Positions 50,953 through 61,540 of a DNA stretch of 64,000 nucleotides are shown here, one piece after another (positions within the stretch are counted from its first letter, which is position 1; each line of letters starts with the position of its first letter). This DNA is from an uncultured Bacteroidales bacterium (lineage in GTDB: Bacteria > Bacteroidota > Bacteroidia > Bacteroidales > Muribaculaceae), in NCBI GenBank assembly GCA_902781045.1, contig CACZHT010000007.1:62001-126000 (forward strand), given 5' to 3'. Both the position numbers and the translations under genes were made by a program. The notes under the pieces are model-generated. The model was not told the DNA's origin and made no database searches. It saw only the letters and a list, made by a program, of their open reading frames with translations.

Positions 50953-52224
50953 ATGAAAAAGATTACTTTGATGGCACTTGCATGTGCTATGTTCATGGTT
51001 CCCTCTGTGGCTAGCGCACAGGAGGTAACCTATGTTGAGGATCCTGCTCAGGGCTACACTTTCAATCGTTTCCAGGACAACTGGTTCATTGAGGCCCTCG
51101 GTGGTGCAGGTGTGATGATGTCGACTTGGGACAAGGATCTGAAGTTCGGCGATCGTATCGGCTGGAAGGGCAACCTGTTTGTGGGCAAGTGGTTCTCGCC
51201 CATCATCGGTGTCCGTGTCGGTGGTGAGTTCAACCAAATGAAGGGTGCTGTCAACCTGCACGAGACTGCATGGGCCATTATGGGTCTGCGTCGCGACCAG
51301 CCCGTCAGTGGCAAGGCCAACATCTATCAGCAGCAGTTCAACAACATCGGTGTTGCTGGTGATGTGATGATCAACGTCACCAACTGGTGGTGTGGCTATC
51401 GTCCCGGACGTGTCTACAACGCAATTCCTTACGTGGGCTTCTCTCACCACTGGGCTGTTTATCGCACCGACGAAAACAGCAAGGGTGACTGGGCTTATGC
51501 CGGCGAAAAGAAGGAGAATGGCAAGAAGCGTTACGCTCGCAACTATAGCGGCCGCGCCGGTCTGCTCAACACGTTCCGTCTGGGTGAGCACGTCAACCTG
51601 TTGCTCGACCTCCGCTTCGACCTGATGCAGGAGCACGTTGACGGCCACGGACAGCGCACTTGGATTGAGTACCCCTCGGCTCTCCTGGGTCTGAGCTACA
51701 AGTTCAACAAGACTGAGTGGACTGCTCCCATCGTGCCCGTTTGCCCCACCTACAAGTGCACAGATGCTGAGTGCGACAACCTGACCGCACGTCTGGCTGC
51801 TGCCGACCGCAAGATTGCCGACCTCGAGCGTCAGCTCAAGGCTTGCCTCGATGGCAAGAAGGATGATGGCAACAAGCCTGTTGTCGACAAGGAGGCTCCT
51901 CTGGCTATCGTTTACTTCCCCATCAATGTCTCGAAGATTGTGGGTGTACAGAACGATATCGTCAACGCCGTGGGTGATGTCATGCTCGATGAGAACAAGA
52001 ATTACACCCTCACTGGTTGGGCCGACAACTACACTGGTAACGACAAGATCAACACTCGTCTCCGCAAGGACCGTGTTGCTACCGTCAAGAACGCCCTCGT
52101 CAAGAAGGGTGTGGCTGAGAGCCGTCTGAACACTCAGATTGACGACCGCAACCGTCCCGATGCTGACTTTGGTCCCAAGAGCGCTCCTCTGAGCCGCGCC
52201 GTCACCATCGTTCGCAACAAGTAA
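50953..52224 (+). CDS. OmpA family outer-membrane protein
   Basis: 423 residues. Signal peptide to SVASAQ; an N-terminal barrel (FIEALGGAGVMMSTWDKD ... LSYKFNKTEW); a short Cys-containing coiled linker (NLTARLAAADRKIADLERQL); C-terminal OmpA peptidoglycan domain (VYFPINVSKI, LTGWADNYTGNDKINTRL, KDRVATVKNALV). It ties the outer membrane to the cell wall and is probably very abundant given its promoter, terminator and biased codon use. Confidence 0.93.
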   Translation: MKKITLMALACAMFMVPSVASAQEVTYVEDPAQGYTFNRFQDNWFIEALGGAGVMMSTWDKDLKFGDRIGWKGNLFVGKWFSPIIGVRVGGEFNQMKGAVNLHETAWAIMGLRRDQPVSGKANIYQQQFNNIGVAGDVMINVTNWWCGYRPGRVYNAIPYVGFSHHWAVYRTDENSKGDWAYAGEKKENGKKRYARNYSGRAGLLNTFRLGEHVNLLLDLRFDLMQEHVDGHGQRTWIEYPSALLGLSYKFNKTEWTAPIVPVCPTYKCTDAECDNLTARLAAADRKIADLERQLKACLDGKKDDGNKPVVDKEAPLAIVYFPINVSKIVGVQNDIVNAVGDVMLDENKNYTLTGWADNYTGNDKINTRLRKDRVATVKNALVKKGVAESRLNTQIDDRNRPDADFGPKSAPLSRAVTIVRNK

Positions 52225-52249
52225 GTTGTGTCTGACAACAAAATGCTAA

Positions 52250-52282
52250 AAAGTGTCCTCCAAGCGGGGGACACTTTTTTTG
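52250..52282 (+). terminator. intrinsic terminator of ompA
   Basis: AAGTGTCCTCC and GGGGGACACTT form an 11-bp stem with one wobble around AAGC, followed by a T-run. Confidence 0.8.
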
Positions 52283-52325
52283 GTATGACTGGCATGTTCA
52301 AAAATCGTTAATTATTGGCCACAAA

Positions 52326-52357
52326 CTTGCACAGGTTGGCGGGCTGCACTACCTTTG
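52326..52357 (+). promoter_or_regulatory. promoter for the MATE gene
   Basis: CTTG (52326-52329), 20 nt, TACCTTTG (52350-52357). It favours ATG 52380 over the TTG at 52368. Confidence 0.6.
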
Positions 52358-52379
52358 CACCACATCATTGGCCCTGACA

Positions 52380-53771
52380 ATGGCTCAGAAGTTACATTCG
52401 ACAAAAAGCGACCGTCTGCTTGAGATGATACGGCTCAAGCAGGACATGACTTTGCGGCAACAGTTCAGCCTCACAGCGCAGCTCAGTCTGCCCTCCATGC
52501 TGGCACAGTTGTCGATGATTGTCATGTTCTTTATCGATGTCGGCATGGTGGGGCACTTGGGGGCTAAACAGTCGGCAGCCATCGGGCTGGTCGAGACCAC
52601 GACATGGCTCATGGGTGGGCTGGGCTCGGCAGTGTCGATGGGATTCTCAGTGCAGGTGGCTCATGCCATCGGAGGGAATGACTTTGAGGGAGCCAGACGC
52701 ATACTGCGACAGTCAATCGTGTGTGCGCTCATCTGGAGTCTGGCGATGATGATAGTGTGCATTGCCATTCACCGCCAGTTGCCCTTCTGGCTGGGCGGTG
52801 GACCGGAGATTGCACACGCCGCGTCCAGTTACTTCTTGATTGTGGGGTGCAGCAGCATCTTTTTTCAGATGGAGGGGCTTGCTGGTTCGATGCTCAAATG
52901 CGCTGGCAACATGAAGGTGCCCAGCATGCTCAACATCGCCATGTGTATCATGGATGTGGTGTTTAACTACTTCTTCATCTATGTCTTGGAGATGGGGGTG
53001 GTCGGAGCTGCCATGGGCACCGGAGTGGCAATGCTGGTCACAGCTGCACTCATGCTCTATTTCCTGACTTGCCGATCGCGCATATTGGCACTCAAGGGCA
53101 CTCGAGGATCTTTCAGGCCACAGTCGCTTGTGGTCAGCAAGGCTTTCAAGATTGGAGCTCCCATGGGGCTGCAGCACCTGCTCATGGGATCGGCCAATAT
53201 CGTCATCACACTGATTGTGGCACCACTCGGTGTCGTGGCAATAGCGGCCAATTCTATCGCCATCACTGTCGAGAGCCTGTGCTATATGCCTGGGTTTGGC
53301 ATCTCGGAGGCAGCTACTACTCTTGTCGGTCAGTGCCTTGGTGCCGGCAGGCGAGAGTTGACCAAATCGTTTGCCTCACTGGCCGTGAAGATGGGCATGC
53401 TCACCATGACTGCCATGGCTGTGCTCATGTGGATCTTTGCCCGCGAGTTGATGCAGGTCATGTCGCCGGTCGAAGACATTATTGCACTCGGGGTCGATGT
53501 GTTGCGCATTGAGGCATGGGCCGAGCCGATGTTTGCGGCGGCCATCGTGTGCAATGGCATCTTTGTCGGTGCGGGCGACACGCTGCGACCGGCAGCCATG
53601 AGCCTGGTGTCGATGTGGGCGGTGCGGCTGACTCTGGCGGCTCTGCTGGCACCACACTATGGCTTGCAGGGAGTGTGGATGGCCATGTGTGTCGAGCTGT
53701 GCTTCCGTGGAGCCATCTTCCTGTGGCGGCTGGCAACTGGAGCTTGGCTCAAAGCTATAGATAGACTTTAA
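52380..53771 (+). CDS. MATE family efflux transporter
   Basis: 463 residues with 12 hydrophobic segments in two halves: SLPSMLAQLSMIVMFFIDVGMVGHLG, GFSVQVAHAIGG, then GAPMGLQHLLMGSANIVITLIVAPLG and GFGISEAATTLVGQCLGAG. Na+/H+-driven exporter of drugs or metabolites. It heads a run with DUF3737 (20 nt) and patB (1 nt). Confidence 0.9.
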   Translation: MAQKLHSTKSDRLLEMIRLKQDMTLRQQFSLTAQLSLPSMLAQLSMIVMFFIDVGMVGHLGAKQSAAIGLVETTTWLMGGLGSAVSMGFSVQVAHAIGGNDFEGARRILRQSIVCALIWSLAMMIVCIAIHRQLPFWLGGGPEIAHAASSYFLIVGCSSIFFQMEGLAGSMLKCAGNMKVPSMLNIAMCIMDVVFNYFFIYVLEMGVVGAAMGTGVAMLVTAALMLYFLTCRSRILALKGTRGSFRPQSLVVSKAFKIGAPMGLQHLLMGSANIVITLIVAPLGVVAIAANSIAITVESLCYMPGFGISEAATTLVGQCLGAGRRELTKSFASLAVKMGMLTMTAMAVLMWIFARELMQVMSPVEDIIALGVDVLRIEAWAEPMFAAAIVCNGIFVGAGDTLRPAAMSLVSMWAVRLTLAALLAPHYGLQGVWMAMCVELCFRGAIFLWRLATGAWLKAIDRL

Positions 53772-53791
53772 AATCATCATAAACCAATAAT

Positions 53792-54637
53792 ATGAAACTA
53801 ATCAAAGACCAAACTTTCGGGGGCGAGCGGCCCTTATTTGAGCAGCATGATGTGCGGCTCGAGAATGTCACCATCACTGACGGTGAGTCGGGCATCAAGG
53901 AGTGCAGCAACATTGAGGCCGACCATTGTCTGTTCATCGGCAAGTACCCATTCTGGCATGTGCGCAAGTCACTTGTCACTAACTGTGTCTTCGAGCCGGG
54001 CTCGCGATCGGCCATCTGGTACAGCGACGACATGGTCATGCGCGATACGGTCATCAATGCACCCAAACTCTTCCGTGAGATGAAGCGCCTCACACTTGAG
54101 AATGTCACTATCAACGATGCCGACGAGACTTTCTGGAACATTGACGGGCTCACCATCAAGAATGTCACCCTGCACGATGGAACCTATCCCTTCATGAGTA
54201 GCCGCAACATCAAGATTGATGGGCTGCAGAGCGACAGCAAGTATGTCTTCCAGTATGTCAAGAATGTCGAGATTCATAATGCCAAAATCACCACCAAGGA
54301 CGCGTTCTGGGAGGTGGAGGATGTCACCATCTATGACTCGGAGCTCAACGGAGAGTATCTCGGATGGCACTCGCATCGCCTGAAGCTGGTGCGTTGCCAC
54401 ATCACCGGCGAGCAACCGTTGTGCTACGCCCACGACCTCGTGCTCGAGGATTGCACATTCGGCCCGGACTGTGACAGGGCATTCGAGTACAGCGAACTCA
54501 ACGCCGATATACGTGGTCGCATCACCAACATCAAGAATCCACGCACGGGCATCATCGTGGCCGACGAGATTGGCTCCATCACCATCGACGAGAACATCAA
54601 GGCTCCGGCCGATTGTATAATCAAGGCACGCAGTTGA
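53792..54637 (+). CDS. DUF3737 right-handed beta-helix protein
   Basis: 281 residues made of repeated strands about 20-22 residues apart (RLENVTITDGES, RLTLENVTINDAD, LTIKNVTLHDG, DVTIYDSELNG, LVLEDCTFGPD), the mark of a parallel beta-helix. Starts MKLIKDQTFGGERPLF as in DUF3737. No signal peptide, so cytosolic; unknown substrate. Coupled to patB by 1 nt. Confidence 0.88.
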   Translation: MKLIKDQTFGGERPLFEQHDVRLENVTITDGESGIKECSNIEADHCLFIGKYPFWHVRKSLVTNCVFEPGSRSAIWYSDDMVMRDTVINAPKLFREMKRLTLENVTINDADETFWNIDGLTIKNVTLHDGTYPFMSSRNIKIDGLQSDSKYVFQYVKNVEIHNAKITTKDAFWEVEDVTIYDSELNGEYLGWHSHRLKLVRCHITGEQPLCYAHDLVLEDCTFGPDCDRAFEYSELNADIRGRITNIKNPRTGIIVADEIGSITIDENIKAPADCIIKARS

Positions 54638-54638
54638 C

Positions 54639-55814
54639 ATGGAAATAACAAGTGAGTATTTCGACCAGGTGATTGAGCGCAGGGGGAGCTGCGCCATCAA
54701 GTGGGACCGTCCCATGGCCGATGATGTGATTCCGATGTGGGTGGCCGACATGGATTTCCGTGTGGCTCCACCCATCATCGAGGCACTGCAGCGAAGAGCC
54801 TGCCACGGCATTTATGGCTATGTCTCGGTGCCCGATGCCTATTATCAGGCCACCATCGACTGGTTCGCTCGTCGTCATGGATGGCTCATCGAGCGCGATT
54901 GGATTCAGTACACCATCGGTGTGGTGCCGGCACTGTCAGTCATCATCAAGGCCTTCACCCGGCCGGGCGACAAGGTGTTGCTCATGACACCGGTCTACAA
55001 CTGCTTTTTCTCGTCCATCCGCAACAATGGGTGCCAGATGCAGGAGTCGAGACTGACCTATGAGGACGCAACCTATCACATCGACTTCGATGACCTCGAG
55101 CGCAAGGCGCAGCCCCACGACGTGAAGCTATTGCTGCTGTGTAACCCGCACAATCCGGCAGGGCGCGTGTGGACTCGCGATGAGCTGGTGCGCATCGGCG
55201 ACATCTGCCGGCGCAATGGGGTCATCGTTGTGAGCGATGAGATTCACTGCGAACTGGTCTATGGTGACAACAAGTATACACCCTTTGCCAGCATCGACGG
55301 CCACAGCGACAACTGTATCACCTGTGTCTCGCCCAGCAAGTCGTTCAACATCGCCGGCTTGCAGAACGCCAACATCATCTGCAGCAACCCACAGTGGCGC
55401 GAGCGCATCGACCAGGCCATCAACATTAACGAGGTGTGCGATGTCAACCCCTTTGGAGTCGACGCGTTCATCGCTGCATACACCCAGGGCGAGCCGTGGC
55501 TCAATGCGTTGTGTGAATACATCTATGACAACTATCGCTTGCTGGCCACCACGTTTGCTCGCGAGTTGCCACAACTGACTGTGACTCGCCTCGAGGGCAC
55601 CTACCTTGCTTGGATCGACTGTCGCCATCTGCCGTTCACCAGCGACCAGTTAACACAACTGTTGCTTGACAAGGCGCATGTCATGGTTAATTCGGGCACT
55701 ATGTATGGCGAGGCGGGCGAGGGCTTCATCCGCATCAATCTGGCTTGTCAACACACCTTGGTTGACGAGGCGCTCCACCGCCTAGTGCCTGTCTTGAGGC
55801 AAGTTCTAGGCTAA
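54639..55814 (+). CDS. patB: MalY/PatB-family pyridoxal-phosphate C-S lyase
   Basis: 391 residues, fold type I aminotransferase-like: MPMWVADMDFR-type opening (MWVADMDFRVAPP), GYVSVPDAYYQATIDWFARRHGW, LLLCNPHNPAGRVW, and PLP lysine in SPSKSFNIAG. The family splits cystathionine or other S-conjugates to homocysteine or thiols plus pyruvate and ammonia. The stop overlaps that of the convergent TIGR04076 gene. Confidence 0.9.
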   Translation: MEITSEYFDQVIERRGSCAIKWDRPMADDVIPMWVADMDFRVAPPIIEALQRRACHGIYGYVSVPDAYYQATIDWFARRHGWLIERDWIQYTIGVVPALSVIIKAFTRPGDKVLLMTPVYNCFFSSIRNNGCQMQESRLTYEDATYHIDFDDLERKAQPHDVKLLLLCNPHNPAGRVWTRDELVRIGDICRRNGVIVVSDEIHCELVYGDNKYTPFASIDGHSDNCITCVSPSKSFNIAGLQNANIICSNPQWRERIDQAININEVCDVNPFGVDAFIAAYTQGEPWLNALCEYIYDNYRLLATTFARELPQLTVTRLEGTYLAWIDCRHLPFTSDQLTQLLLDKAHVMVNSGTMYGEAGEGFIRINLACQHTLVDEALHRLVPVLRQVLG

Positions 55815-56122
55815 ACGTCGTCTGTCAGTGCTTCCAGATAGAAGCTCATGGGACGGAAACCGTCGTTGCAGCTGATCATCGCACTCATCGGGTCGCGCAT
55901 CCACCCGTCATAGAAGTTGCCCTGGCCACGTGCCAGGGCTTCGACAAACTGACGCATTGATTCCCAGGCCGACGGGCACATCCCCTCGGGGCATTGCCCG
56001 TCGGTGGATATCCAGGTCTGACCCACCTGCACGTCGCACGCATGCTCGATGGGGTTCTCATACTGTGTCATCAGGTCGCGGTAAACCGTCTGACGCACGG
56101 CTGTAATCTTCACTCTTCTCAT
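55811..56122 (-). CDS. TIGR04076 family protein
   Basis: 103 residues: KITAVRQTVYRDLMTQY, the central CPEGMCPSAWESMRQFVEAL and a WMRDPMSAMISCNDGFRPMSF end, matching the small cysteine-containing TIGR04076 family (function unknown, seen in anaerobes). Starts 4 nt within the end of the DUF3667 gene. Confidence 0.82.
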   Translation of the reverse strand: MRRVKITAVRQTVYRDLMTQYENPIEHACDVQVGQTWISTDGQCPEGMCPSAWESMRQFVEALARGQGNFYDGWMRDPMSAMISCNDGFRPMSFYLEALTDDV

Positions 56123-57090
56123 CGCTGCAGTCTCTTTTTAACATACTCCACGGCATAAGCCGCTAAAAAGCATCCCGCTATTAGCAATAGGGCGTACAGG
56201 CAAGAGTAGGCACAATGTTCGGTTGTGTACTTGTTGTCGGCAGGCAGATGGTTGTAGTGCGAGTAGAACTGATAGCTCAGCTCGGCAGTCAGCCCATATA
56301 GCTTGGCACCGCAAAATAGCACCAGCCCCAAGCGCCAGGAGGTACCCCACAACCCAAAACCGAACAACTGCTTGTAGACACGCAGCAGCACCAGTGAGAT
56401 GGCAACATAGCAAATCACATTGATTGCATCGTAGCTCACCCAGTTGATTGGTAGCATCGAAAATAGCGTGTAGGCGATAAAGAACATCAGTAGCAGGCTG
56501 CTGATGAACACCTGAATGAAGAAACCTTCGGGCAACGTGTGCCTTGGACAACGTGGCGAGAAGCGGAACAGCGCGTAGGTGGGGAGGATGAACAATGACA
56601 TCAAGAAGAGCATCAACCAGTCGAGATGCTTGAAGAACCAATCCATGGTCTGGTCGAAAAAAGTGTCGAAGTTCGTAATCTCGACAACTGTGGTCTCAGC
56701 AGTGTCGTCAAAGAAGTTGAACATCAGAAAGGTGAACAACGCCACAATCACCAGCATCTTGATGGGGGGATAGCTCAACTGGTGACGACCGCGCAGGTAG
56801 TCACCAATCAGATAGCCAGGGCGCCACACCAGCTGCCACAGGGTGTAGGGCAGTGACCGGGTGCCCAAGCCCCATAGCTCCATGACGTTCTGGCGGATGC
56901 TGTCCCAAGTGATGCGACCCGTGCCGGCACGTTGGCCGCACTGGTAGCAGAAGTCGCCGGTGAACTCGATGCCGCAGTTGGCGCAGTAGTGTGTCGCCTC
57001 GCGGTCGCATGGCTCCTTGGTGGCGGTGGGGTCGTCTTGCCAGGCACGGTATCGTGCCCATCGATGCTTGATTGTTTTTGAGATTGCCAT
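56119..57090 (-). CDS. DUF3667 membrane protein
   Basis: 323 residues. An N-terminal zinc-ribbon-like CANCGIEFTGDFCYQCGQ precedes ITWDSIRQNVMELW and five or so hydrophobic helices (IKMLVIVALFTFLMFNFF, LMLFLMSLFILPTYALF and later). This is the DUF3667 pattern of Bacteroidota. Possibly an inner-membrane sensor or assembly factor; no function known. Followed by the TIGR04076 gene with overlapping ends. Confidence 0.85.
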   Translation of the reverse strand: MAISKTIKHRWARYRAWQDDPTATKEPCDREATHYCANCGIEFTGDFCYQCGQRAGTGRITWDSIRQNVMELWGLGTRSLPYTLWQLVWRPGYLIGDYLRGRHQLSYPPIKMLVIVALFTFLMFNFFDDTAETTVVEITNFDTFFDQTMDWFFKHLDWLMLFLMSLFILPTYALFRFSPRCPRHTLPEGFFIQVFISSLLLMFFIAYTLFSMLPINWVSYDAINVICYVAISLVLLRVYKQLFGFGLWGTSWRLGLVLFCGAKLYGLTAELSYQFYSHYNHLPADNKYTTEHCAYSCLYALLLIAGCFLAAYAVEYVKKRLQR

Positions 57091-57114
57091 CTTTTTTTGT
57101 GCTCAACAATGCCG

Positions 57115-57143
57115 CAAAGTTACAAATAATTGCCGTAACTTTG
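57115..57143. promoter_or_regulatory. facing -7 elements of divergent genes
   Basis: TAACTTTG occurs on the minus strand (57122-57115) and on the plus strand (57136-57143), separated by 13 nt. The -33 boxes are weak. The arrangement resembles the interlocked pair at 44053. Confidence 0.5.
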
Positions 57144-57167
57144 CAGCCGTTTTTTCAAGAAATCAGC

Positions 57168-58094
57168 ATGAAATCTCTTACCGATAATATCAACACCCGT
57201 CGCAGTGGCATCGTTGGCATCGTGTGCGGCATCCTTTCGGCTGTCTGTTATGGAACCAATCCATTGGGTGCTTTGCCACTCTACCAGGAGGGCGAGAACA
57301 CCTCGTCGGTGCTCTTCTTCAGGTTTCTCATGGCAGTCATCTTGCTTGGCTCGTTGCTGGCCGTCAGGCGGTTCAGCTTCGTTGTCAACCGTCATCAGTT
57401 GCGTGTACTGGCATTGCTGGGTGTCCTCTTCGCAGGGTCAAGTATCACCTACTACCAGAGCTTCCACTTCATGGACGCGGGTATCGCCAGTACCATTCTC
57501 TTTGTCTATCCTGTCATGGTGGCAGCCATCATGGCATTGTGCTTTCACGAGCGTCTGGCCCGCATTACCCTCGTGGCGGTGGCACTGGCAATGGCAGGCA
57601 TCGCTATGCTCTATCAGGGACCGGCCGGGGCAACGCTCAGCACGTTGGGTGTGATCCTGTGCATTCTCTCGTCGGCATTCTACGCGGTTTATATTGTGGT
57701 CATCAAGCAAGCTGACCTTGGCGGTTTGCCGTCGCTGCTCATCACGTTTTATGCTATGCTCTTCTGCATGCTATGTCTGCTGGCCTATTCGTTCACTTCG
57801 CCCGACTTGCACATCATGCTGCCTCCCACACCACGCGCCTGGTTCTATACTTGCTGGCTCGGGCTGGTGCCTACGGTACTCTCGCTCGAGTTCATGACCA
57901 TTGCTGTCCAGCACATTGGCCCCACGCCCACGGCCATCATGGGTGCTCTTGAGCCACTCACAGCAGTGGCCATCGGTGTGATGATATTCGGCGAGGCTTT
58001 CACACTGCGTCTGGCAGTCGGCATTGTGCTCATTCTGACAGGTGTCATGCTCATTGTCATGCCACGCAACCTCTATCCGCACTGGCTCAGGTGA
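57168..58094 (+). CDS. DMT-superfamily (EamA) transporter
   Basis: 308 residues from ATG 57168; the upstream frame lies before the -7 element. Ten hydrophobic segments in two EamA repeats: GIVCGILSAVCYGTNPLGALPLYQ, FMDAGIASTILFVYPVMVA, and a second copy with GPTPTAIMGALEPLTAVAIGVMIFGE. Exports amino acids or metabolites. Confidence 0.9.
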   Translation: MKSLTDNINTRRSGIVGIVCGILSAVCYGTNPLGALPLYQEGENTSSVLFFRFLMAVILLGSLLAVRRFSFVVNRHQLRVLALLGVLFAGSSITYYQSFHFMDAGIASTILFVYPVMVAAIMALCFHERLARITLVAVALAMAGIAMLYQGPAGATLSTLGVILCILSSAFYAVYIVVIKQADLGGLPSLLITFYAMLFCMLCLLAYSFTSPDLHIMLPPTPRAWFYTCWLGLVPTVLSLEFMTIAVQHIGPTPTAIMGALEPLTAVAIGVMIFGEAFTLRLAVGIVLILTGVMLIVMPRNLYPHWLR

Positions 58095-58110
58095 TTTTTC
58101 TGCCCGAATT

Positions 58111-58142
58111 TTTGGCCATTTGGTGAAAAAGCAGTAACTTTG
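58111..58142 (+). promoter_or_regulatory. ssrA promoter
   Basis: TTTG (58111-58114), 20 nt, TAACTTTG (58135-58142). The start site near 58148 lies almost 100 nt before the mature tmRNA, implying a processed leader. Confidence 0.68.
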
Positions 58143-58245
58143 CACCGCTTTTGCACGATAGCTATGACTTTGGCATGCTTTTTGCAATAGCAACAATGCT
58201 GACAAGCGACTACTGGCCAAAGACTAACGTCTAACGTCTAAAAAG

Positions 58246-58644
58246 GGGCTGACTTGGCTTTGACAGCGTGTCGAGGTGGTAAGCAAGCATGCAGAGCGAT
58301 GATGGCAATGCTCTTGAATATCAGTCATCACTAAATTTTAACTGGCGAAAACAACTACGCTCTCGCTGCCTGATCGAAGCACAGTAGATCGGCTCAATCT
58401 CTGCCCAAGGATGGTAGAGACGAGACATCACCCGGAAGCCCTTTCTGCGAGGCTCATCGACAAGGTGGTGCTGGCAAATCGGAGATAGAGACCTGTCTGC
58501 CTCGTGCCGGTCTCGAAGTTTAGAGGATAAGTCACAGGTTGGTAGTCTTGATCCTGCCGGTGGTCGAAAATCAAGTCAAGACTAAGCATGTAGAAAACTT
58601 ATTAGTTCCACGTTTGGACGAGGGTTCAAACCCCTCCAGCTCCA
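58246..58644 (+). ncRNA. ssrA: tmRNA (ssrA)
   Basis: 399 nt. The 5' GGGGCTG pairs with CAGCTCC at the 3' end (58637-58643). A T arm CGAGGG-TTCAAAC-CCCTC precedes it. The tag reading frame starts at GGC 58344 and ends at TGA 58371-58373, giving GENNYALAA, a typical tag ending in ALAA. No CCA is encoded. tmRNA frees ribosomes stalled on broken mRNAs and marks the peptide for proteolysis. The leader from the promoter to 58245 holds no ORF. Confidence 0.95.
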
Positions 58645-58647
58645 CAA

Positions 58648-58690
58648 GGCGAGCCATCGCCGGCACAACTGCCGACGATGGCTCGTCCTC
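58648..58690 (+). terminator. hairpin terminator after ssrA
   Basis: GAGCCATCG/CGATGGCTC plus CGGCA/TGCCG form a long stem, followed by TCCTCTTT. Confidence 0.6.
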
Positions 58691-58945
58691 TTTGGCAAGA
58701 CGATGACTTGCGCTACGACACTGCGACTTTGTGACCCACACAATGGAGCGAGGCTGAAACTTCAGGGAGTGTCAAGTGCTAAAAAGCGTTTAAACCACCT
58801 GTTTTTATTGATATAGTTTGCGCAAGATTGACAGAAAGGTTGTATCTTTGTAGATATTTTTGAACTTATGAGGCATTGCGTGAGCCTTGGGCGAAATGTG
58901 GCCTGCAGCGTGTGCCCGAAACAGTAAAAATAAAACAAAAGATTA
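58691..58945. other. ssrA-gyrA spacer with the gyrA leader
   Basis: No ORF. It carries the gyrA promoter and a leader of about 95 nt. Confidence 0.4.
58817..58850 (+). promoter_or_regulatory. gyrA promoter
   Basis: TTTG (58817-58820), 22 nt, TATCTTTG (58843-58850). Confidence 0.55.
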
Positions 58946-61516
58946 ATGAACAGTGATCGAATTTTTGAGATCAACATCGAGAATGAGATGCGGTCAAGCT
59001 ACATCGACTACTCGATGTCGGTCATCGTATCGCGGGCACTGCCCGACGTGCGCGACGGCTTCAAGCCGGTGCACAGGCGAGTGCTCTACGGTATGGCCAA
59101 GCTGAAGAACTTCTCTAACGCACCCTACAAGAAGTCGGCGCGTATAGTCGGAGACGTCCTCGGTAAGTACCATCCCCACGGCGACTCATCGGTCTATCTG
59201 GCCATGGTGCGTTTGGCACAGAAGTGGGCTATGCGTTATCCGCTGGTCGACGGACAGGGCAACTTCGGCTCGGTCGACGGCGACAGCCCCGCTGCCATGC
59301 GTTACACCGAGGCTCGCCTTGACAAGATGGGTGAGCTCATGATGGACAACCTGGATGAGGACACCGTCGATTTTACCCCTAACTTTGACGCAACGCTCAC
59401 CGAGCCCACCGTCCTGCCCACGCGATTCCCCAATCTGCTGGTCAATGGAGCGTCGGGCATCGCTGTCGGTATGGCCACCAACATGGCACCCCACAACATG
59501 GGTGAGTGCATCGACGGCTGCATCGCGCTGCTCGAAAATCCAGAGATGGAAATCAGCGACCTCATGCAGTACATCAAGGCTCCTGACTTCCCCACTGGCG
59601 GCATCATCTATGGCATGCAGGGAGTGCGTGAGGCGTTCGAGACCGGACGTGGACGAATCATCATCCGGGCCAAGTATGAGATTGAGAGTGAGGCGACCCA
59701 CGACCGCATCGTGGTCACCGAGATACCCTATAATGTCAACAAGCGCGAGCTCATCGAGAACATAGCTCGCCTGGTCGAAGATAAGAAAATCGAGGGCATC
59801 GCCGACATCAACGACGAGAGCGATCGGCACGGCATGCGCATCGTCATCGATGTCAAGCGTGATCACAATGCCAATGTGCTGATGAACAAGCTGTTCAAGC
59901 TCACCCAGATGCAGTACAGCTTCAGCGTTAACAATGTGTGCATCGTCGACGGTCATCCCCAGACCGTCAACCTCAAGCAGCTGCTGCAATACTTCCTGGA
60001 CCACCGTCATGAGGTGGTGATTCGTCGCACCAAGTTCCAACTCAAGAAAGCTGAGGACAGGGCACACATCGTGCGTGGACTCATCGTGGCTAGCGACAAC
60101 ATCGACGAGGTCATCGCCATCATCAAGTCGAGCAAGACTACCGATGAGGCTTGCCAGCGACTGAGCGAGAGATTTGGACTGGACGACTTGCAGACACGCG
60201 CCATCGTCGAGATGCGCTTGCGCCAGCTCACCAACCTCGAGCAGAACAAACTGCACGATGAGTTGGCCGAACTTGAGAAAACCATCGCCTTCCTCAATAG
60301 TATCCTCAACGACCCGGCAGTGTGCCGCAAGGTCATCGAGGACGAGTTGCTCGAGGTCAAGGAGAAGTTTGGCGACGAGCGCCGCACTGAGATTTGCCCC
60401 GACGAGGGAGAAATGAACGCCGAGGACTTCTACAGCGACGACCCGATGATCATCACCATCTCGCACTTTGGCTACATCAAGCGCACACCGCTCAAGGAAT
60501 ATCGTGCACAGGCACGCGGCGGTGTGGGGTCGAAAGGCAGCGACACGCGTGACGAGGACTTCATCGAGTATGTCTATGAGGCCACCAACCATAATTATAT
60601 GCTCTTCTTCACGGCACTGGGACGATGCTACTGGCTGCGTGTGTTCCAGATACCCGAGATGGGCAAGAACAGCAAGGGCCGTGCCATACAGAACCTGCTC
60701 AACCTGGGGCCGGAGAACCGCATCTTTGCCTTTGTCCGTGCCACGGCGCTCACCGACCCAGACTACAACCAGTCGCATTACATCATGTTTGCCACCAAGC
60801 GAGGGGTGGTCAAGCGAACCTGCCTGAGCGAGTACTCAAGGCCGCGGTTCAATGGTGTGCGGGCCATCAACATCAATGATGGCGACCAGCTGGTGGGAGC
60901 TGTTCTCACCGAGGGCGACAGCGAGATTATTCTGGCCAATCGCAACGGACGCGCCATCCGCTTCAACGAGAACAAGGTGCGTGTCATGGGACGCACTGCC
61001 ACCGGTGTGCGAGGCATGACGCTCGACGGACCCGATGACGAGGTCATCGGCATGATTTGCATGAGAGTCAGCAAGAATGACGACGTACTTGTGGTCTCGG
61101 AGCTGGGCATGGGCAAACGCAGCAGTCTGGAGGACTACCGCGTGACCAATCGCGGTGCTAAGGGTGTTAAAACCATTAACATTACCGAGAAGACTGGCAA
61201 GCTAATTGCAATCAAGAATGTGAACGACAACAACGACCTGGTCATCATCAACAAGAGCGGAATCACTATCCGCCTCAAGGTCAAGAGCCTCCGCATTGTC
61301 GGGCGCGCGACGCAGGGTGTGCGGCTCATCAACCTTGAGAAGAAGAACGACGAGATAGCATCGGTTTGCAAGGTCGACACTGAGCCCGAGAGCACCGACG
61401 AGGAGAGCGTGATGCAGGCTTTTGCTCAAGATGTCACCGACCAGGTTGAGGAAGTCAACAACAACGACGATAACAACTATCCTCCTGCCGAGGAAGAGAA
61501 TGATAACGAACAATAA
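58946..61516 (+). CDS. gyrA: DNA gyrase subunit A
   Basis: 856 residues. [24 protein letters not shown], quinolone region [17 protein letters not shown] (Ser at the usual 83 position, Leu where E. coli has Asp87), catalytic tyrosine in [10 protein letters not shown] near residue 120, and a C-terminal propeller with the GyrA box QARGGVG, which marks it as GyrA rather than ParC. The acidic end (about 30 residues rich in Asp/Glu/Asn) is common in gyrase tails. Confidence 0.96.
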   Translation: MNSDRIFEINIENEMRSSYIDYSMSVIVSRALPDVRDGFKPVHRRVLYGMAKLKNFSNAPYKKSARIVGDVLGKYHPHGDSSVYLAMVRLAQKWAMRYPLVDGQGNFGSVDGDSPAAMRYTEARLDKMGELMMDNLDEDTVDFTPNFDATLTEPTVLPTRFPNLLVNGASGIAVGMATNMAPHNMGECIDGCIALLENPEMEISDLMQYIKAPDFPTGGIIYGMQGVREAFETGRGRIIIRAKYEIESEATHDRIVVTEIPYNVNKRELIENIARLVEDKKIEGIADINDESDRHGMRIVIDVKRDHNANVLMNKLFKLTQMQYSFSVNNVCIVDGHPQTVNLKQLLQYFLDHRHEVVIRRTKFQLKKAEDRAHIVRGLIVASDNIDEVIAIIKSSKTTDEACQRLSERFGLDDLQTRAIVEMRLRQLTNLEQNKLHDELAELEKTIAFLNSILNDPAVCRKVIEDELLEVKEKFGDERRTEICPDEGEMNAEDFYSDDPMIITISHFGYIKRTPLKEYRAQARGGVGSKGSDTRDEDFIEYVYEATNHNYMLFFTALGRCYWLRVFQIPEMGKNSKGRAIQNLLNLGPENRIFAFVRATALTDPDYNQSHYIMFATKRGVVKRTCLSEYSRPRFNGVRAININDGDQLVGAVLTEGDSEIILANRNGRAIRFNENKVRVMGRTATGVRGMTLDGPDDEVIGMICMRVSKNDDVLVVSELGMGKRSSLEDYRVTNRGAKGVKTINITEKTGKLIAIKNVNDNNDLVIINKSGITIRLKVKSLRIVGRATQGVRLINLEKKNDEIASVCKVDTEPESTDEESVMQAFAQDVTDQVEEVNNNDDNNYPPAEEENDNEQ

Positions 61517-61540
61517 ATTTTAACTAAAACTGATAATAAA

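Noticed and set aside
59186-60778. 530-codon open frame antisense to gyrA
   Set aside because: It mirrors gyrA codons; it has no promoter, start context or recognisable domain.
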